Source of the DNA: 55-13 sp964501275
GTDB lineage: Bacteria; Armatimonadota; Fimbriimonadia; Fimbriimonadales; Fimbriimonadaceae
Assembly (NCBI GenBank): GCA_964501275.1
Contig: CAZCSP010000002.1
Coordinates: forward strand, 124,001-188,000
Length of the DNA stretch: 64,000 nt
Direction of reading: 5' to 3'
Part shown: one piece after another, positions 50,710 to 58,764 of the stretch
Layout of the letters: every line of letters begins with the position of its first letter
Position numbering within the stretch: the first letter of the stretch is position 1
The notes under the pieces: generated by a model
The model's database searches: none
Seen by the model: the letters and a program-made list of their open reading frames with translations, nothing else
What the model was told of the DNA's origin: nothing
Made by a program: the position numbers and the translations under genes

Positions 50710-51519
50710 ATGTTGCGTCGTTCCTTGATTTTCGCCCTATCTGTCCTGCTCGTAGGCTGCGCGGAAGAGCGCGTCGTGGAGTCCAGCCCAGTTCCTCCCG
50801 AGCCGCCGAAAAAGGTCGTAGCAACCACTAAGCAGTTCGCCGTCCCCGTCCTGATGTACCACCGAGTGGACAACCTCACGGACCAAGAAAAGCGCAGTCC
50901 GCTCCTTCGCGATTTGACTGTGTCTCCGTCCGACTTCGAGGAGCAGGTGAAGTTTCTGGTGGAGGAGGGCTACTCGGTCTTGCTGGCAAGCGAGGTGGAA
51001 CAGGCGGTGATGGAGGGTCGGGAATTGCCCGAGAAGGCAGTCTGCATCACCCTCGACGACGGCTACAAAGACAACTTCGAACAGGCCTTCCCGATCCTGC
51101 TCAAGTACCGAGTCCCGGCAACCATCTTTTTGGTGACTAACAACTTCGGTCGCTCAAATCGGCTTAGCTGGGAAGATGTTCTTCAGATGCGTCGGGAGGC
51201 GGACTTCGGCTATGGGTCGCACACCGTCCACCACTACGACCTCACCACCCTCAACCAGGAAAAGTTAGACTTCGAGTTGATGGAGTCCAAGCGCTTGATC
51301 GAACTGAAGATTCAGGACAAAGTGACCTCCATCGCCTATCCCGCCGGCAGCTACAACGAGTTTGTGAAGGAGCGGGCAAAAGCCGCCGGTTATCTGGCGG
51401 GTTGGAAGAAAGGCGGCGGACTGGTGACTCCTGCCGAAGACATGCTGATGTTGCCAAGAGTGCGGGTTAGCGGACGGACGAGCCTGGCGGATTTCAAGCG
51501 GAAGGTGCGGGCCGCTTAG
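50710..51519 (+). CDS. Polysaccharide deacetylase-family lipoprotein
   Basis: 269 residues with a lipoprotein signal ending at C17 (MLRRSLIFALSVLLVGC). NodB-type catalytic motifs: 'VPVLMYHRVDN', 'AVCITLDDGYKDNF' (metal-binding D-D), 'GSHTVHHYDL' (H-x-x-x-H) and 'AYPAGSYNEFVKE'. It should remove N- or O-acetyl groups from peptidoglycan or another polysaccharide at the cell surface. It starts about 77 nt from, and divergent to, the MFS/spermidine synthase gene. Confidence 0.9.
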   Translation: MLRRSLIFALSVLLVGCAEERVVESSPVPPEPPKKVVATTKQFAVPVLMYHRVDNLTDQEKRSPLLRDLTVSPSDFEEQVKFLVEEGYSVLLASEVEQAVMEGRELPEKAVCITLDDGYKDNFEQAFPILLKYRVPATIFLVTNNFGRSNRLSWEDVLQMRREADFGYGSHTVHHYDLTTLNQEKLDFELMESKRLIELKIQDKVTSIAYPAGSYNEFVKERAKAAGYLAGWKKGGGLVTPAEDMLMLPRVRVSGRTSLADFKRKVRAA

Positions 51520-51618
51520 CTCCGATTGACCCCTTTCTGTGGCGCTCTGTGTCCTTCGGTGGTTCTTCCAATGGAGACGTAGTGAAACCACCGAGGGCCG
51601 CTGAGGACCGCCGAAGGT
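51520..51618. repeat. Imperfect inverted repeat after the deacetylase gene
   Basis: 'ctgtgtccttcggtggtt' and 'aaaccaccgagggccgctga' with 'gaccgccgaagg' form a stem between two convergent genes. It resembles the 'accac...cgcag' repeats near 39790 and could act as a bidirectional terminator. Confidence 0.5.
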
Positions 51619-52803
51619 TCAGCTAAACGCCCGCTCCAAGACCTCCAAGGTATGCAGAACCTCGACGGTCTGCCCATGCTCTCGGGCGGCTTGGGCGATC
51701 CAGGCGTGGCAGCCGGGGTTGCCAGTCGCCACGACGGATGCTCCCGTGGCTTCGATGTTGGCCCACTTCCGCTCCAAAAGCTCGCGGGCCATCTGGGGTT
51801 GGGCGATGTTGTAGATACCGGCGCTTCCACAGCACATATCGGCTTCATGGAGTTCCACCAGTTCCACCCCCGGAATCGCCTCCAGCAGTTCCCGAGGCGC
51901 GGAGCGAATCCCCTGCCCATGCGCCAGATGGCAGGCGTCGTGGTAAGTGATCCTTCCCCTGGGAGCCCCGGCATCCTGCCGGGACGCTCGTAGGAGTTTC
52001 CCTAGGCCGTGCCGATGGAGAAACTCGCAAGCATCGAAAACCCTTCCCTCATTCCCTTCTTCCCTTTCCCCATCTTTCAGCCAACTACCGCACCCCGCCG
52101 AGTTCACGATGACTGGCAGTGTTCCCGGGAACCTGGCCGTTAGGTCTTTCCGCATCGCCTTGGCCTGGCCCAGATAGCCGTTGTGGGCATGGAGGGCGCC
52201 GCAGCATCCCTGGGCAACTTCACGCACCTTGAACCCCACCCGCCGAAGCAGCCGCCGAGTCGCCTCATGAACTTGGGGATAGAGCACCCGCATGGCGCAA
52301 CCCTCCAGCAGATAGACCTCGCCTTGGGTTGGGGGGAGTTGGGAGTTATCGAGCGGCGGGAAGTAGGCTTTGGCGGGTAGGGCGGGCTTCTCGGCTTCTG
52401 GAGATTGCCCGCTCAAAAGTTTGCTCAGCAACTTTGGGATTCGTTTGCCCGGGAGAAGGCGGCCTAGTTGGAGTTGGATTCGGAGGAGGTTGGGCCTGGT
52501 CATGCCGGTCAGCAGGGCCTTCTTCGGCAGGCTCTTCCCTACCCTGTCCCGAGCCATCTCGAATATTTCGCCGTACTTGACCCCGCTTGGGCAGGCCGTG
52601 GTGCAGGCCAGGCAGCCGAGGCACTGGTCGATATGAGGCTTCGCATCCTCCCACCCGATCTGCCCCTCTTCTGCGCTCCGCACCAGGTAGATGCGGCCCC
52701 GGGGGGACTCGGTCTCTTCGCCAGTGACCACAAACGTAGGGCAACTCTCCAGGCAGAACCCGCACCGGATGCACTGGGTGGTGAGGTCGGTGAGGTGGCT
52801 CAT
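51619..52803 (-). CDS. glcF: Glycolate oxidase iron-sulfur subunit
   Basis: 394 residues from the ATG at 52803 (MSHLTDLTTQCIRCGFCLES). Two [4Fe-4S] ferredoxin clusters: C11, C14, C17, C21 and C61, C64, C67, C71. Two CCG-type domains follow ('EGCAMRVLYPQVHEATRRLLRRVGF...CCGALHAHNG' and 'DACHLAHGQGIRSAPRELLEAIPG...DMCCGSAGIYN'). It passes electrons from the GlcD/GlcE flavoproteins. It lies 388 nt after glcE, a gap filled with repeats, where these genes are usually contiguous. Confidence 0.93.
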   Translation of the reverse strand: MSHLTDLTTQCIRCGFCLESCPTFVVTGEETESPRGRIYLVRSAEEGQIGWEDAKPHIDQCLGCLACTTACPSGVKYGEIFEMARDRVGKSLPKKALLTGMTRPNLLRIQLQLGRLLPGKRIPKLLSKLLSGQSPEAEKPALPAKAYFPPLDNSQLPPTQGEVYLLEGCAMRVLYPQVHEATRRLLRRVGFKVREVAQGCCGALHAHNGYLGQAKAMRKDLTARFPGTLPVIVNSAGCGSWLKDGEREEGNEGRVFDACEFLHRHGLGKLLRASRQDAGAPRGRITYHDACHLAHGQGIRSAPRELLEAIPGVELVELHEADMCCGSAGIYNIAQPQMARELLERKWANIEATGASVVATGNPGCHAWIAQAAREHGQTVEVLHTLEVLERAFS

Positions 52804-52999
52804 GGGGATTGCTCGATTGCTTAATTGCTGGATTGCTGGATTGACCGCCCCGTAGACCCCGGATGGTTCGGGGCTGTTGCGTTGTGTGTCCACCCCTTTG
52901 TCCTTCGCGGTTCTTTGCGATCTTTGCGACTTTGCGTGAGTTCAAAAAAGGTCTCGCAAAGACGCAAAGCCCGCAAAGAGCCGCAAGGCAACACACCAT
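52804..52999. repeat. Repeat-filled gap between glcE and glcF
   Basis: 52807-52843 is a tandem of 'attgctggattgctggatt' words. 52905-52996 is a second copy of the CGCAAAG family ('gcgtgagttcaaaaaaggtc' then 'tcgcaaagacgcaaagcccg'), inverted relative to 43450-43511. The rest of the gap to 53138 shows nothing recognisable. Confidence 0.7.
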
Positions 53000-53140
53000 G
53001 AAACACCCCCGTTCGTGCCGGGGCGGGAGCCTGGGGTTTGCTCCCCTTCCTCCATTTCCCGGGATCAAAACTGGGCGAAGGGGTTGGGGGATGGAGGTTC
53101 CGCGCATCGTCTGTCCAAGCCATCGGCTGATACAAGAATC

Positions 53141-53183
53141 CACGACCGGGACGGTCGTGGAAACCATGGGCGGGACGCCCATG
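53141..53183. repeat. REP dyad next to the glcE stop
   Basis: Hairpins 53141-53159 (CACGACCG gga CGGTCGTG) and 53165-53183 (CATGGGCG gga CGCCCATG), with spacer GAAAC. Same design and same second hairpin as 23019-23037. It lies 8 nt beyond the glcE stop. Confidence 0.85.
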
Positions 53184-53191
53184 CCACGGGC

Positions 53192-54076
53192 TCACATGAA
53201 CCCCCATTCGCCGGGGTTCAGCTTGTGGGTGGGGTCGAATATCTGCTTGGCCCGTTTCATGAGTTTGATTAGGGTCGGGTCGTCGATCTGGAAATTCTTT
53301 TCCCCACATCCGGATCGAATAAGCCAGTCGCCTGGGAACCGAGGGAGTTCGCGATCCACAGAAAGCCAAGCCAGGATCGTGCTCGACTTTGGCAGACCCA
53401 ACGCGTAGAACTGGCAGGCGTTCTTCCAGGCATCAGCATAGTGTTGGTGCGGGACGCGGTGAAAGCAGAGATGATCGGACGCACTACGCGCCACGCCCCA
53501 ATTGCTGTCCGTGTCCCACTTTGGTACAGCCTCTATCGGATAAGTTCGCAGGATTACTTCAGCAACGATCCCAAGCGAGCCACGGGCTCCTACGAAAAGC
53601 TTGTGGACGTCGTAGCCAGCAACGCTCTTCACGGCGTGGCTTCCAGACTTACAAATCGTTCCATCGGCAAGCACGACGGTCATGCCGAGAATCCAGTCGC
53701 GCCAACTACCGCAGTCGCCTTCGGAGAAGTGAGGCAAATTGATCGACAAACTCCCCCCGATGGTTCCGATGTCCACCCTTGTTTGGAATCCCTCGTAGAG
53801 GTTGCTGAACGGAATGCACTGCCCGTGTTTTTCTAGTTCTCGACCGATGTCGCATCGTCGGGTTCCGGCTTTGACTTTGACAACCTGGTCTTGAGGGCTG
53901 AAATCGACCAAGCCTTGTAAGCCCTCCATGCAGAGCGTCGCGCAATCCTCTGTTGAAAGCGAAGTTCGATTGGAAAACGCTTTTAGCGAGTTCGTTCCGA
54001 CCAAGAGGAATTTTGCTTCCTGCTGAACCAGTTCGGAGACTTCTTCAACCGATGTTGGTTTGTAGCTCCTACTCAC
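53192..54076 (-). CDS. glcE: FAD-binding oxidoreductase, glycolate oxidase subunit GlcE
   Basis: 294 residues from a GTG at 54076 (MSRSYKPTSVEEVSELVQQE), overlapping the glcD stop as GTGA. PCMH-type FAD domain: 'VGTNSLKAFSNR', 'RVDIGTIGGSLSINLPHFSEGDCGSWRDWILGMTVVLADG' and 'SVAGYDVHKLFVGARGSLGIVAEVILRTYP'. The short C-terminal domain ends 'AKQIFDPTHKLNPGEWGFM'. GlcE partners GlcD in oxidising glycolate to glyoxylate. Confidence 0.9.
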   Translation of the reverse strand: MSRSYKPTSVEEVSELVQQEAKFLLVGTNSLKAFSNRTSLSTEDCATLCMEGLQGLVDFSPQDQVVKVKAGTRRCDIGRELEKHGQCIPFSNLYEGFQTRVDIGTIGGSLSINLPHFSEGDCGSWRDWILGMTVVLADGTICKSGSHAVKSVAGYDVHKLFVGARGSLGIVAEVILRTYPIEAVPKWDTDSNWGVARSASDHLCFHRVPHQHYADAWKNACQFYALGLPKSSTILAWLSVDRELPRFPGDWLIRSGCGEKNFQIDDPTLIKLMKRAKQIFDPTHKLNPGEWGFM

Positions 54077-55755
54077 CACGCCACCCCGCGCCAACGCTTC
54101 TTGTGCTCCACGCAACTCTTGTCGGTCGGCAGGACCTTGCAGGGGTTGCAGAGGTCGCCGTCGTTGAAAATCTGCTTCGCCATCGCTTGCAGGCGCAGGT
54201 CGTCGGGGGTGAACATGAGGGGGAGGAGGTCCTGTTTCTCCACCCCGATCCCGTGCTCGCCCGTCACGCTGCCCCCAAGTTCCACACACCGACGCACAAT
54301 CTCCTCACCGGCCTCTACCACCGCTTTCACTTGGTTCGGGTCGCGGTCGTTGAAGTAGAAGCAGGGGTGCAGATTGCCGTCGCCGGCGTGGAAGAGGTTG
54401 GCGACGTTCACTCCATGCTTGGCGGCGACCTCATAGACGAAATCCAGCATCTCGGGAAGCTTGGAGCGGGGGATGACGCCGTCGTGGGTCATGATGGAGG
54501 GAGCCAGACGGCCCATCGCCCCGACTCCCTTCTTCCGGGCGTGCCAGAGCTTTTGGCGTTCGGCTTCATTCTGGGCAATGCTGATCTCGATGGCGTTGTG
54601 GGCTTGGCAGATAGCTGCGACCTTGGCGATCTCCTGCTTGGCCGTGGCATGAGCAGCCTGCTCATGCGTCCCATGACCTGCCAGGTCATGGTCTGGGAGC
54701 TTAGTAGCATGGGCATCCTGCCCATGTGTACCAAGACCATCCTGGTCTTGCTCTGGGAGGTTGGATGAAGGAGTAGACGGCTTATCTCCAATCTGGGTAT
54801 CCACAACCTGGAAGGTTGTGGGACCCATGGACAGGATGTCCATGCTACAAGCCGGTTCCACGACCTGGCAGGTCGTGGGACGCATGGGCAGGCTGCCCAT
54901 GCCACTATCGCACTCTACCAACAGCAGGGCCATGGTCCCCTCGGGGTACTTCAACCCAAACGCGGCTTCCAACGCCACCAGAATCCCCCGGTCCATCATC
55001 TCCAGGGCCGCCGGAATCACTCCCGAGGCGATGATCTCGGCGACCGTCTCCGTCGCATCGCGGATCGTGGGAAAGGCGATCAGGGCGGTCTCTACGGCGA
55101 CGGGTAGAGGTGTCAACTTCACCCAGGCCTCGGTCACCAAGCCCACCGTTCCCTCCGACCCCACGATCAGCGAGACAAAATCGAACCCCGGCCCTCCCGG
55201 AACCTTCCCGCCAAGCTCCAGAATCTCCCCCTCGGGATCGACCATGGTTACGCCCAAGATGTGCTGGGCGGTGACGCCGTACTTCAGCGTGTGAGGCCCG
55301 CCCGCATTCTCGGCGATATTGCCGCCGAGCGTGGAAACCGACTGGGAAGAGGGGTCGGGGGCGAAGTGGAGGCCTTGGTCTTTCACTGCATCGGAGAGGC
55401 GCTTGTTGGCAATCCCGGCTTGGGCCTTCAGGCATCGATTCGGGATGTCGATCTCCAGGATTTGGTTCATCCGCTTGGTGGAGACCACTACCCCGCCCTT
55501 TGCGGGCAAGGCTCCGCCACTCAGCCCCGTCCCGGCACCCCGACCCGTGAACGGAACCTGGTTCGCCACGCACCACTTCACCACCGCCGCGACTTGGTCG
55601 GTGGTTTCGGGGAGCACAATGCACATCGGCTTGGATCGGTCCACCGAGTAGGCGTCGCAGTCGTAGGCTCTTTGCGCGGCAGGGCCGGACAGCACTTGCT
55701 CGGGCAAGAGGATTCGCCCGAGTTCCGACACCATCGTGGATTCGGACACCGCCAT
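54073..55755 (-). CDS. glcD: Glycolate oxidase subunit GlcD (FAD-linked) with in-frame REP array
   Basis: 560 residues. FAD-binding motifs 'PFTGRGAGTGLSGGALPAKGGVVVS', 'NIAENAGGPHTLKYGVTAQHILG' and 'GSEGTVGLVTEAWVKL' are intact. The C-terminal catalytic end has 'FHAGDGNLHPCFYF' and 'TGEHGIGVEKQDLL'. Residues about 283-371 are not family sequence: they are read from eight REP hairpins (54648-54901), giving 'GMGSLPM' and 'HGQDAHAT' type peptides between 'MALLLVECDS' and 'AKQEIAKVAAICQ'. Without them it would be about 472 residues, the normal size. A CATACT box lies 6 nt before the ATG. Activity of the expanded protein is untested. Confidence 0.92.
   Translation of the reverse strand: MAVSESTMVSELGRILLPEQVLSGPAAQRAYDCDAYSVDRSKPMCIVLPETTDQVAAVVKWCVANQVPFTGRGAGTGLSGGALPAKGGVVVSTKRMNQILEIDIPNRCLKAQAGIANKRLSDAVKDQGLHFAPDPSSQSVSTLGGNIAENAGGPHTLKYGVTAQHILGVTMVDPEGEILELGGKVPGGPGFDFVSLIVGSEGTVGLVTEAWVKLTPLPVAVETALIAFPTIRDATETVAEIIASGVIPAALEMMDRGILVALEAAFGLKYPEGTMALLLVECDSGMGSLPMRPTTCQVVEPACSMDILSMGPTTFQVVDTQIGDKPSTPSSNLPEQDQDGLGTHGQDAHATKLPDHDLAGHGTHEQAAHATAKQEIAKVAAICQAHNAIEISIAQNEAERQKLWHARKKGVGAMGRLAPSIMTHDGVIPRSKLPEMLDFVYEVAAKHGVNVANLFHAGDGNLHPCFYFNDRDPNQVKAVVEAGEEIVRRCVELGGSVTGEHGIGVEKQDLLPLMFTPDDLRLQAMAKQIFNDGDLCNPCKVLPTDKSCVEHKKRWRGVAW
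54648..54901. repeat. Array of eight REP hairpins inside glcD
   Basis: Hairpins of exactly 19 nt at 54648, 54672, 54708, 54732, 54802, 54826, 54859 and 54883. They form four dyads with 5-nt spacers. The two left dyads are inverted relative to the two right ones around a 51-nt centre. Arms differ but stay complementary (GAGCA/TGCTC, GACCTG/CAGGTC, GGGCA/TGCCC, GACCA/TGGTC, AACCT/AGGTT, GGACA/TGTCC). Confidence 0.88.
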
Positions 55756-55761
55756 TTCTCA

Positions 55762-55767
55762 AGTATG
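55762..55767 (-). promoter_or_regulatory. Putative -10 box of glcD
   Basis: CATACT on the minus strand, 6 nt before the ATG at 55755. It is only 10 nt from the divergent TACCCT of the next gene. Confidence 0.35.
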
Positions 55768-55776
55768 CCTTAGCGG

Positions 55777-55782
55777 TACCCT
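55777..55782 (+). promoter_or_regulatory. Putative -10 box of the DNA glycosylase gene
   Basis: TACCCT, 10 nt before the ATG at 55793. Confidence 0.35.
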
Positions 55783-55792
55783 TTTGAAAGCC

Positions 55793-56380
55793 ATGTCACG
55801 CCTCCTGGAACTCCTCCCGCTCGATGTGGTCGCCGCCGCTCCAGAGCTACTGGGTTGGAGGCTAAGGCGAGGCGAGTTGGAAGCGAGGATCGTAGAAGTG
55901 GAGGCCTATCGAGGCTCCGACGACCCTGCCGCACATGGCTTTGGCAAAACCAAGATGAAGAACATGGCGATGTTCGGTCCACCGGGCCATGCCTATGTCT
56001 ACTTCAACTACGGTTGCCACTGGATGCTGAACCTGGTCGCTCATGCCGAAGGCGACCCCTGTGCGATCTTGATCCGGGCAGCGGAGCCTATCTACGGGTT
56101 GGAGACTTTTCGCGAGAGGCGGCCCAAGGCGAAACGCGAGGAAGACCTTCTGTCGGGTCCGGGCAAGTTGGCAGCAGCGTTCGACATCACTTCGGCCGAC
56201 AACGGGCTTCCCCTGCTCGCTCCTCAAAGCCCGCTCCAGCTTTTACCGCCCGATGAGCCGGTTCAGGAAGTTCTGATCGGCACGAGAATCGGCATCGCCG
56301 AAGGCAAAGCCCACGACCGGCCTTGGCGATTCATCGACCGGGAGCGGCTGAGGTGGGCGTCCAAGCCTTGGCCCCGGTAG
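55793..56380 (+). CDS. DNA-3-methyladenine glycosylase (AAG/MPG family)
   Basis: 195 residues (MSRLLELLPLDVVAAAPELL). Family blocks: 'IVEVEAYRGSDDPAAHGFGKTKMKNMAMFGPPGHAYVYFNYGCHWMLNLV' contains the catalytic Glu and the intercalating Tyr region, and 'LLSGPGKLAAAFDIT' binds the flipped base. It excises alkylated purines in base excision repair. The start is placed at 55793, giving the usual compact N-terminus. Confidence 0.93.
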   Translation: MSRLLELLPLDVVAAAPELLGWRLRRGELEARIVEVEAYRGSDDPAAHGFGKTKMKNMAMFGPPGHAYVYFNYGCHWMLNLVAHAEGDPCAILIRAAEPIYGLETFRERRPKAKREEDLLSGPGKLAAAFDITSADNGLPLLAPQSPLQLLPPDEPVQEVLIGTRIGIAEGKAHDRPWRFIDRERLRWASKPWPR

Positions 56381-56461
56381 AGGACACCAGACGGCGGCAC
56401 AATGCATCCGCCGCCTACAAGTTGTGTGCGATTTTCGATTTCCAGCAAGACCTCAGCACGA

Positions 56462-58699
56462 TCATCTGGAGTCTACACGGTGCTTACCCGCTTTCAACTC
56501 TTGGTTCTTACCCCGCCACTCAAAGGTCGCGGGGATTGGGGTTTCGATTTCAAACTTGCCGCCTTCGTAGGCCACCCGCAAATCCCCATCCAAATGCGCG
56601 ATCCGGGCGTCGAATCGTTTTAGGGAACCTGGATTGGGGGCGATTCGGGCTTTCTTCCACCCATGCTCGATGCTGGTGACCCCGGCCACGATCTGGAAGA
56701 ATCCGAGGATCGGGTGGGCGGACCAGGCGTGGCAATCGCTCCTTACCGGCGGCGGATTCTCGGCAAAAGTGGTGAGGTTCTCCTCGATCATCTCTCGCCA
56801 GGGCTCCAACTCCTTCATATAGTCGGCAATGCCCATGGTGAGGTGCTTGTAGTAGCTAAAGTAGTAAGTGCATCGGGCGGCTTTGGCCTTGTCCAGCGCC
56901 TCGTAGGGCCAGGGGTCGACGGAAACGCCCAGCCTCTGCTGAATCAGCCGATAAACCGCCTCCGACTGCTCGCAGGGAACCCAGTCGGGGTCATTCCGGT
57001 GCCGCACCAGGCCATCCACTTTCTCAACCTGGGGAAGGATGTAGTTCGCCAGAGCCTGGATGCGGCGAGGATCGGTCTTGCCCGGGATGTCCAGGTTGAT
57101 CTCGGTTCCCAAATGGGCCAGATAGAGGGTCAGCAGGTTCACCGTCGCCCGAGCCCCGCCCGGAGGTGTTCCATGCCACTCCCGAACCCAGTCGGCGAAG
57201 CACCAGAAGGTGCGGTCGATGGGTTCAGAACTGAGGCGGTTGTAGGCGTTGGCCACGTCCAATCCTTCGGAGTCGATCGGATCGTCGTCCTCGGGATCGG
57301 GAGTCCAGACGCGGTCGTAGAGCCGCTGATCCTGCCTCATTAGCACCCACCACAGGCTGAACGGTGGGATGACCTGCGGCTGCCGGTCGGGGTAGCGGCT
57401 TCGGGTGAGTCCGTTGGACATTCTGGACCAGCCAAGGGTCTCCACCGCATTCCTCGTAAGGTCGCGGTCCTTGCCCAGGTAGTAGCCGATCAAGGCTTGG
57501 ATGCGAGTGTCGCCCACGTATTGAAGCTGTTCGTAGTAGGGGCAGTCGAAGTAAGTCTCCCCGGCGCACCGCTGAGCGGTCCGCACCGAGACCTCCCAGA
57601 TTTTGCTCACGCTCGGATCGTCGCACTCAAAGCTGGAGTCCTCTTGGAGCGGGTAGCCGGTTTCGACGGCGGCTAAACCGTGCAAGGTGCAGTCGCCCGA
57701 GGCCTCCACAAGAACGTAGCGGAAAGTCCGCCACCAGAGGGGCTCAAAGGTGCAGGCGCCCTCACCCAAAACCAACTTGTCCTGGTAACCACGCACGATG
57801 CGATCCTTCACCACCGACCGATCCCGCCGCTCCGCATTCTCCCAGGGCGATTTTTCCTCCGAAGGCCAGGGGCCTTCGCTGTAGGTGACCATGATCTCCG
57901 TTCCCGGCGTCCCACTGAGTTGGAAACGCGGGTAGGCGCAGAGAAGCTCCTCAAAGTCCAACAGAAGCTTGTCGCCCGATTTCAGGACCAGATCGGGGGC
58001 CAAGGGCTGTCTCTCCGCGCCGACGCCCGTATCTCCCACAAATCCCCGCCGCGTCACAGGAGGTTGGGACCGGAGGCGGTAATCCATAAATGGGATCGAG
58101 CGCGGCACCAGGTTCCAGGGAGTCGAATCCCCATCCCCCCGATCCTTGGCCCCCGAGATCACGTGCTGCTTCCTCCACTTGAGGTCGCCATAGGCGGGGT
58201 TCATGGCGTCGGGATGCTGGCGGCCGTCGATGATCTCCCCGGGACCGATGTCGGTATAGAACTGCTGAATCCCCTCGCGCATCATCCGGAAATCCCACCC
58301 CTCCAACCGCGCCACTTCCCAGTCGCCGGGAGTATTTAGGTGGGGCAGGGAGTCGCCGAGGATGCTCAATAGGAACCCGGTCCGCGCCGAGACCTGGGCC
58401 ATCGGAGCCAGCCAGCCGAAATTCCAAACCACCGCCACAATCTCGTTTTGCCCCGGCTTCAGCCGCTCGCCCAAGTCGATGGTCTCGTAGAACCAATGCA
58501 GAATGTCCCCCCGCTGCGGCCCAAAGGCGACCATCTCGCCGTTCACATAGAGCTTGTAGCGGTTGTCGGCACTGACCCGCGCGAGAAGCGTTTCTGGGAT
58601 GTCATCGAAATTGAAGCGATTCCGAAAGACGAAGACTCCCAAATCTTGCCGGGGGTCGTATTCAAACCCAATCCATCGGGCGTTCCACTGCGAGGGCAT
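56462..58699 (-). CDS. GH78-family alpha-L-rhamnosidase
   Basis: 745 residues from the ATG at 58699 (MPSQWNARWIGFEYDPRQDL). An N-terminal lectin-like domain ('RVSADNRYKLYVNGEMVAFGPQRGD') precedes the rhamnosidase core: 'FEPLWWRTFRYVLVEASGDCTLHGLAAVETGYPLQEDSSFECDDPSVSKIWEVSVRTAQRCAGETYFDCPYYEQLQYVGDTRIQAL', an (alpha/alpha)6 barrel entry with the acidic cluster D-C-P...G-D. A C-terminal beta domain closes it. There is no signal peptide, so it probably acts in the cytoplasm on imported rhamnosides. A CAGAAT box lies 6 nt before the ATG. Confidence 0.87.
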   Translation of the reverse strand: MPSQWNARWIGFEYDPRQDLGVFVFRNRFNFDDIPETLLARVSADNRYKLYVNGEMVAFGPQRGDILHWFYETIDLGERLKPGQNEIVAVVWNFGWLAPMAQVSARTGFLLSILGDSLPHLNTPGDWEVARLEGWDFRMMREGIQQFYTDIGPGEIIDGRQHPDAMNPAYGDLKWRKQHVISGAKDRGDGDSTPWNLVPRSIPFMDYRLRSQPPVTRRGFVGDTGVGAERQPLAPDLVLKSGDKLLLDFEELLCAYPRFQLSGTPGTEIMVTYSEGPWPSEEKSPWENAERRDRSVVKDRIVRGYQDKLVLGEGACTFEPLWWRTFRYVLVEASGDCTLHGLAAVETGYPLQEDSSFECDDPSVSKIWEVSVRTAQRCAGETYFDCPYYEQLQYVGDTRIQALIGYYLGKDRDLTRNAVETLGWSRMSNGLTRSRYPDRQPQVIPPFSLWWVLMRQDQRLYDRVWTPDPEDDDPIDSEGLDVANAYNRLSSEPIDRTFWCFADWVREWHGTPPGGARATVNLLTLYLAHLGTEINLDIPGKTDPRRIQALANYILPQVEKVDGLVRHRNDPDWVPCEQSEAVYRLIQQRLGVSVDPWPYEALDKAKAARCTYYFSYYKHLTMGIADYMKELEPWREMIEENLTTFAENPPPVRSDCHAWSAHPILGFFQIVAGVTSIEHGWKKARIAPNPGSLKRFDARIAHLDGDLRVAYEGGKFEIETPIPATFEWRGKNQELKAGKHRVDSR

Positions 58700-58751
58700 A
58701 CCGCTATTCTGCACGAAGTCTCCGTCCCGCAACCCCCGTCGCTTCTTGCCG

Positions 58752-58757
58752 TATCCT
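58752..58757 (+). promoter_or_regulatory. Putative -10 box of the lipoprotein gene
   Basis: TATCCT, 7 nt before the ATG at 58765. Confidence 0.45.
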
Positions 58758-58764
58758 ATTGCGT

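Noticed and set aside
54648..54901. CRISPR-like array in glcD
   Set aside because: Units are hairpin dyads of alternating orientation with 5-nt spacers, not direct repeats with uniform unique spacers, and no cas genes are present.
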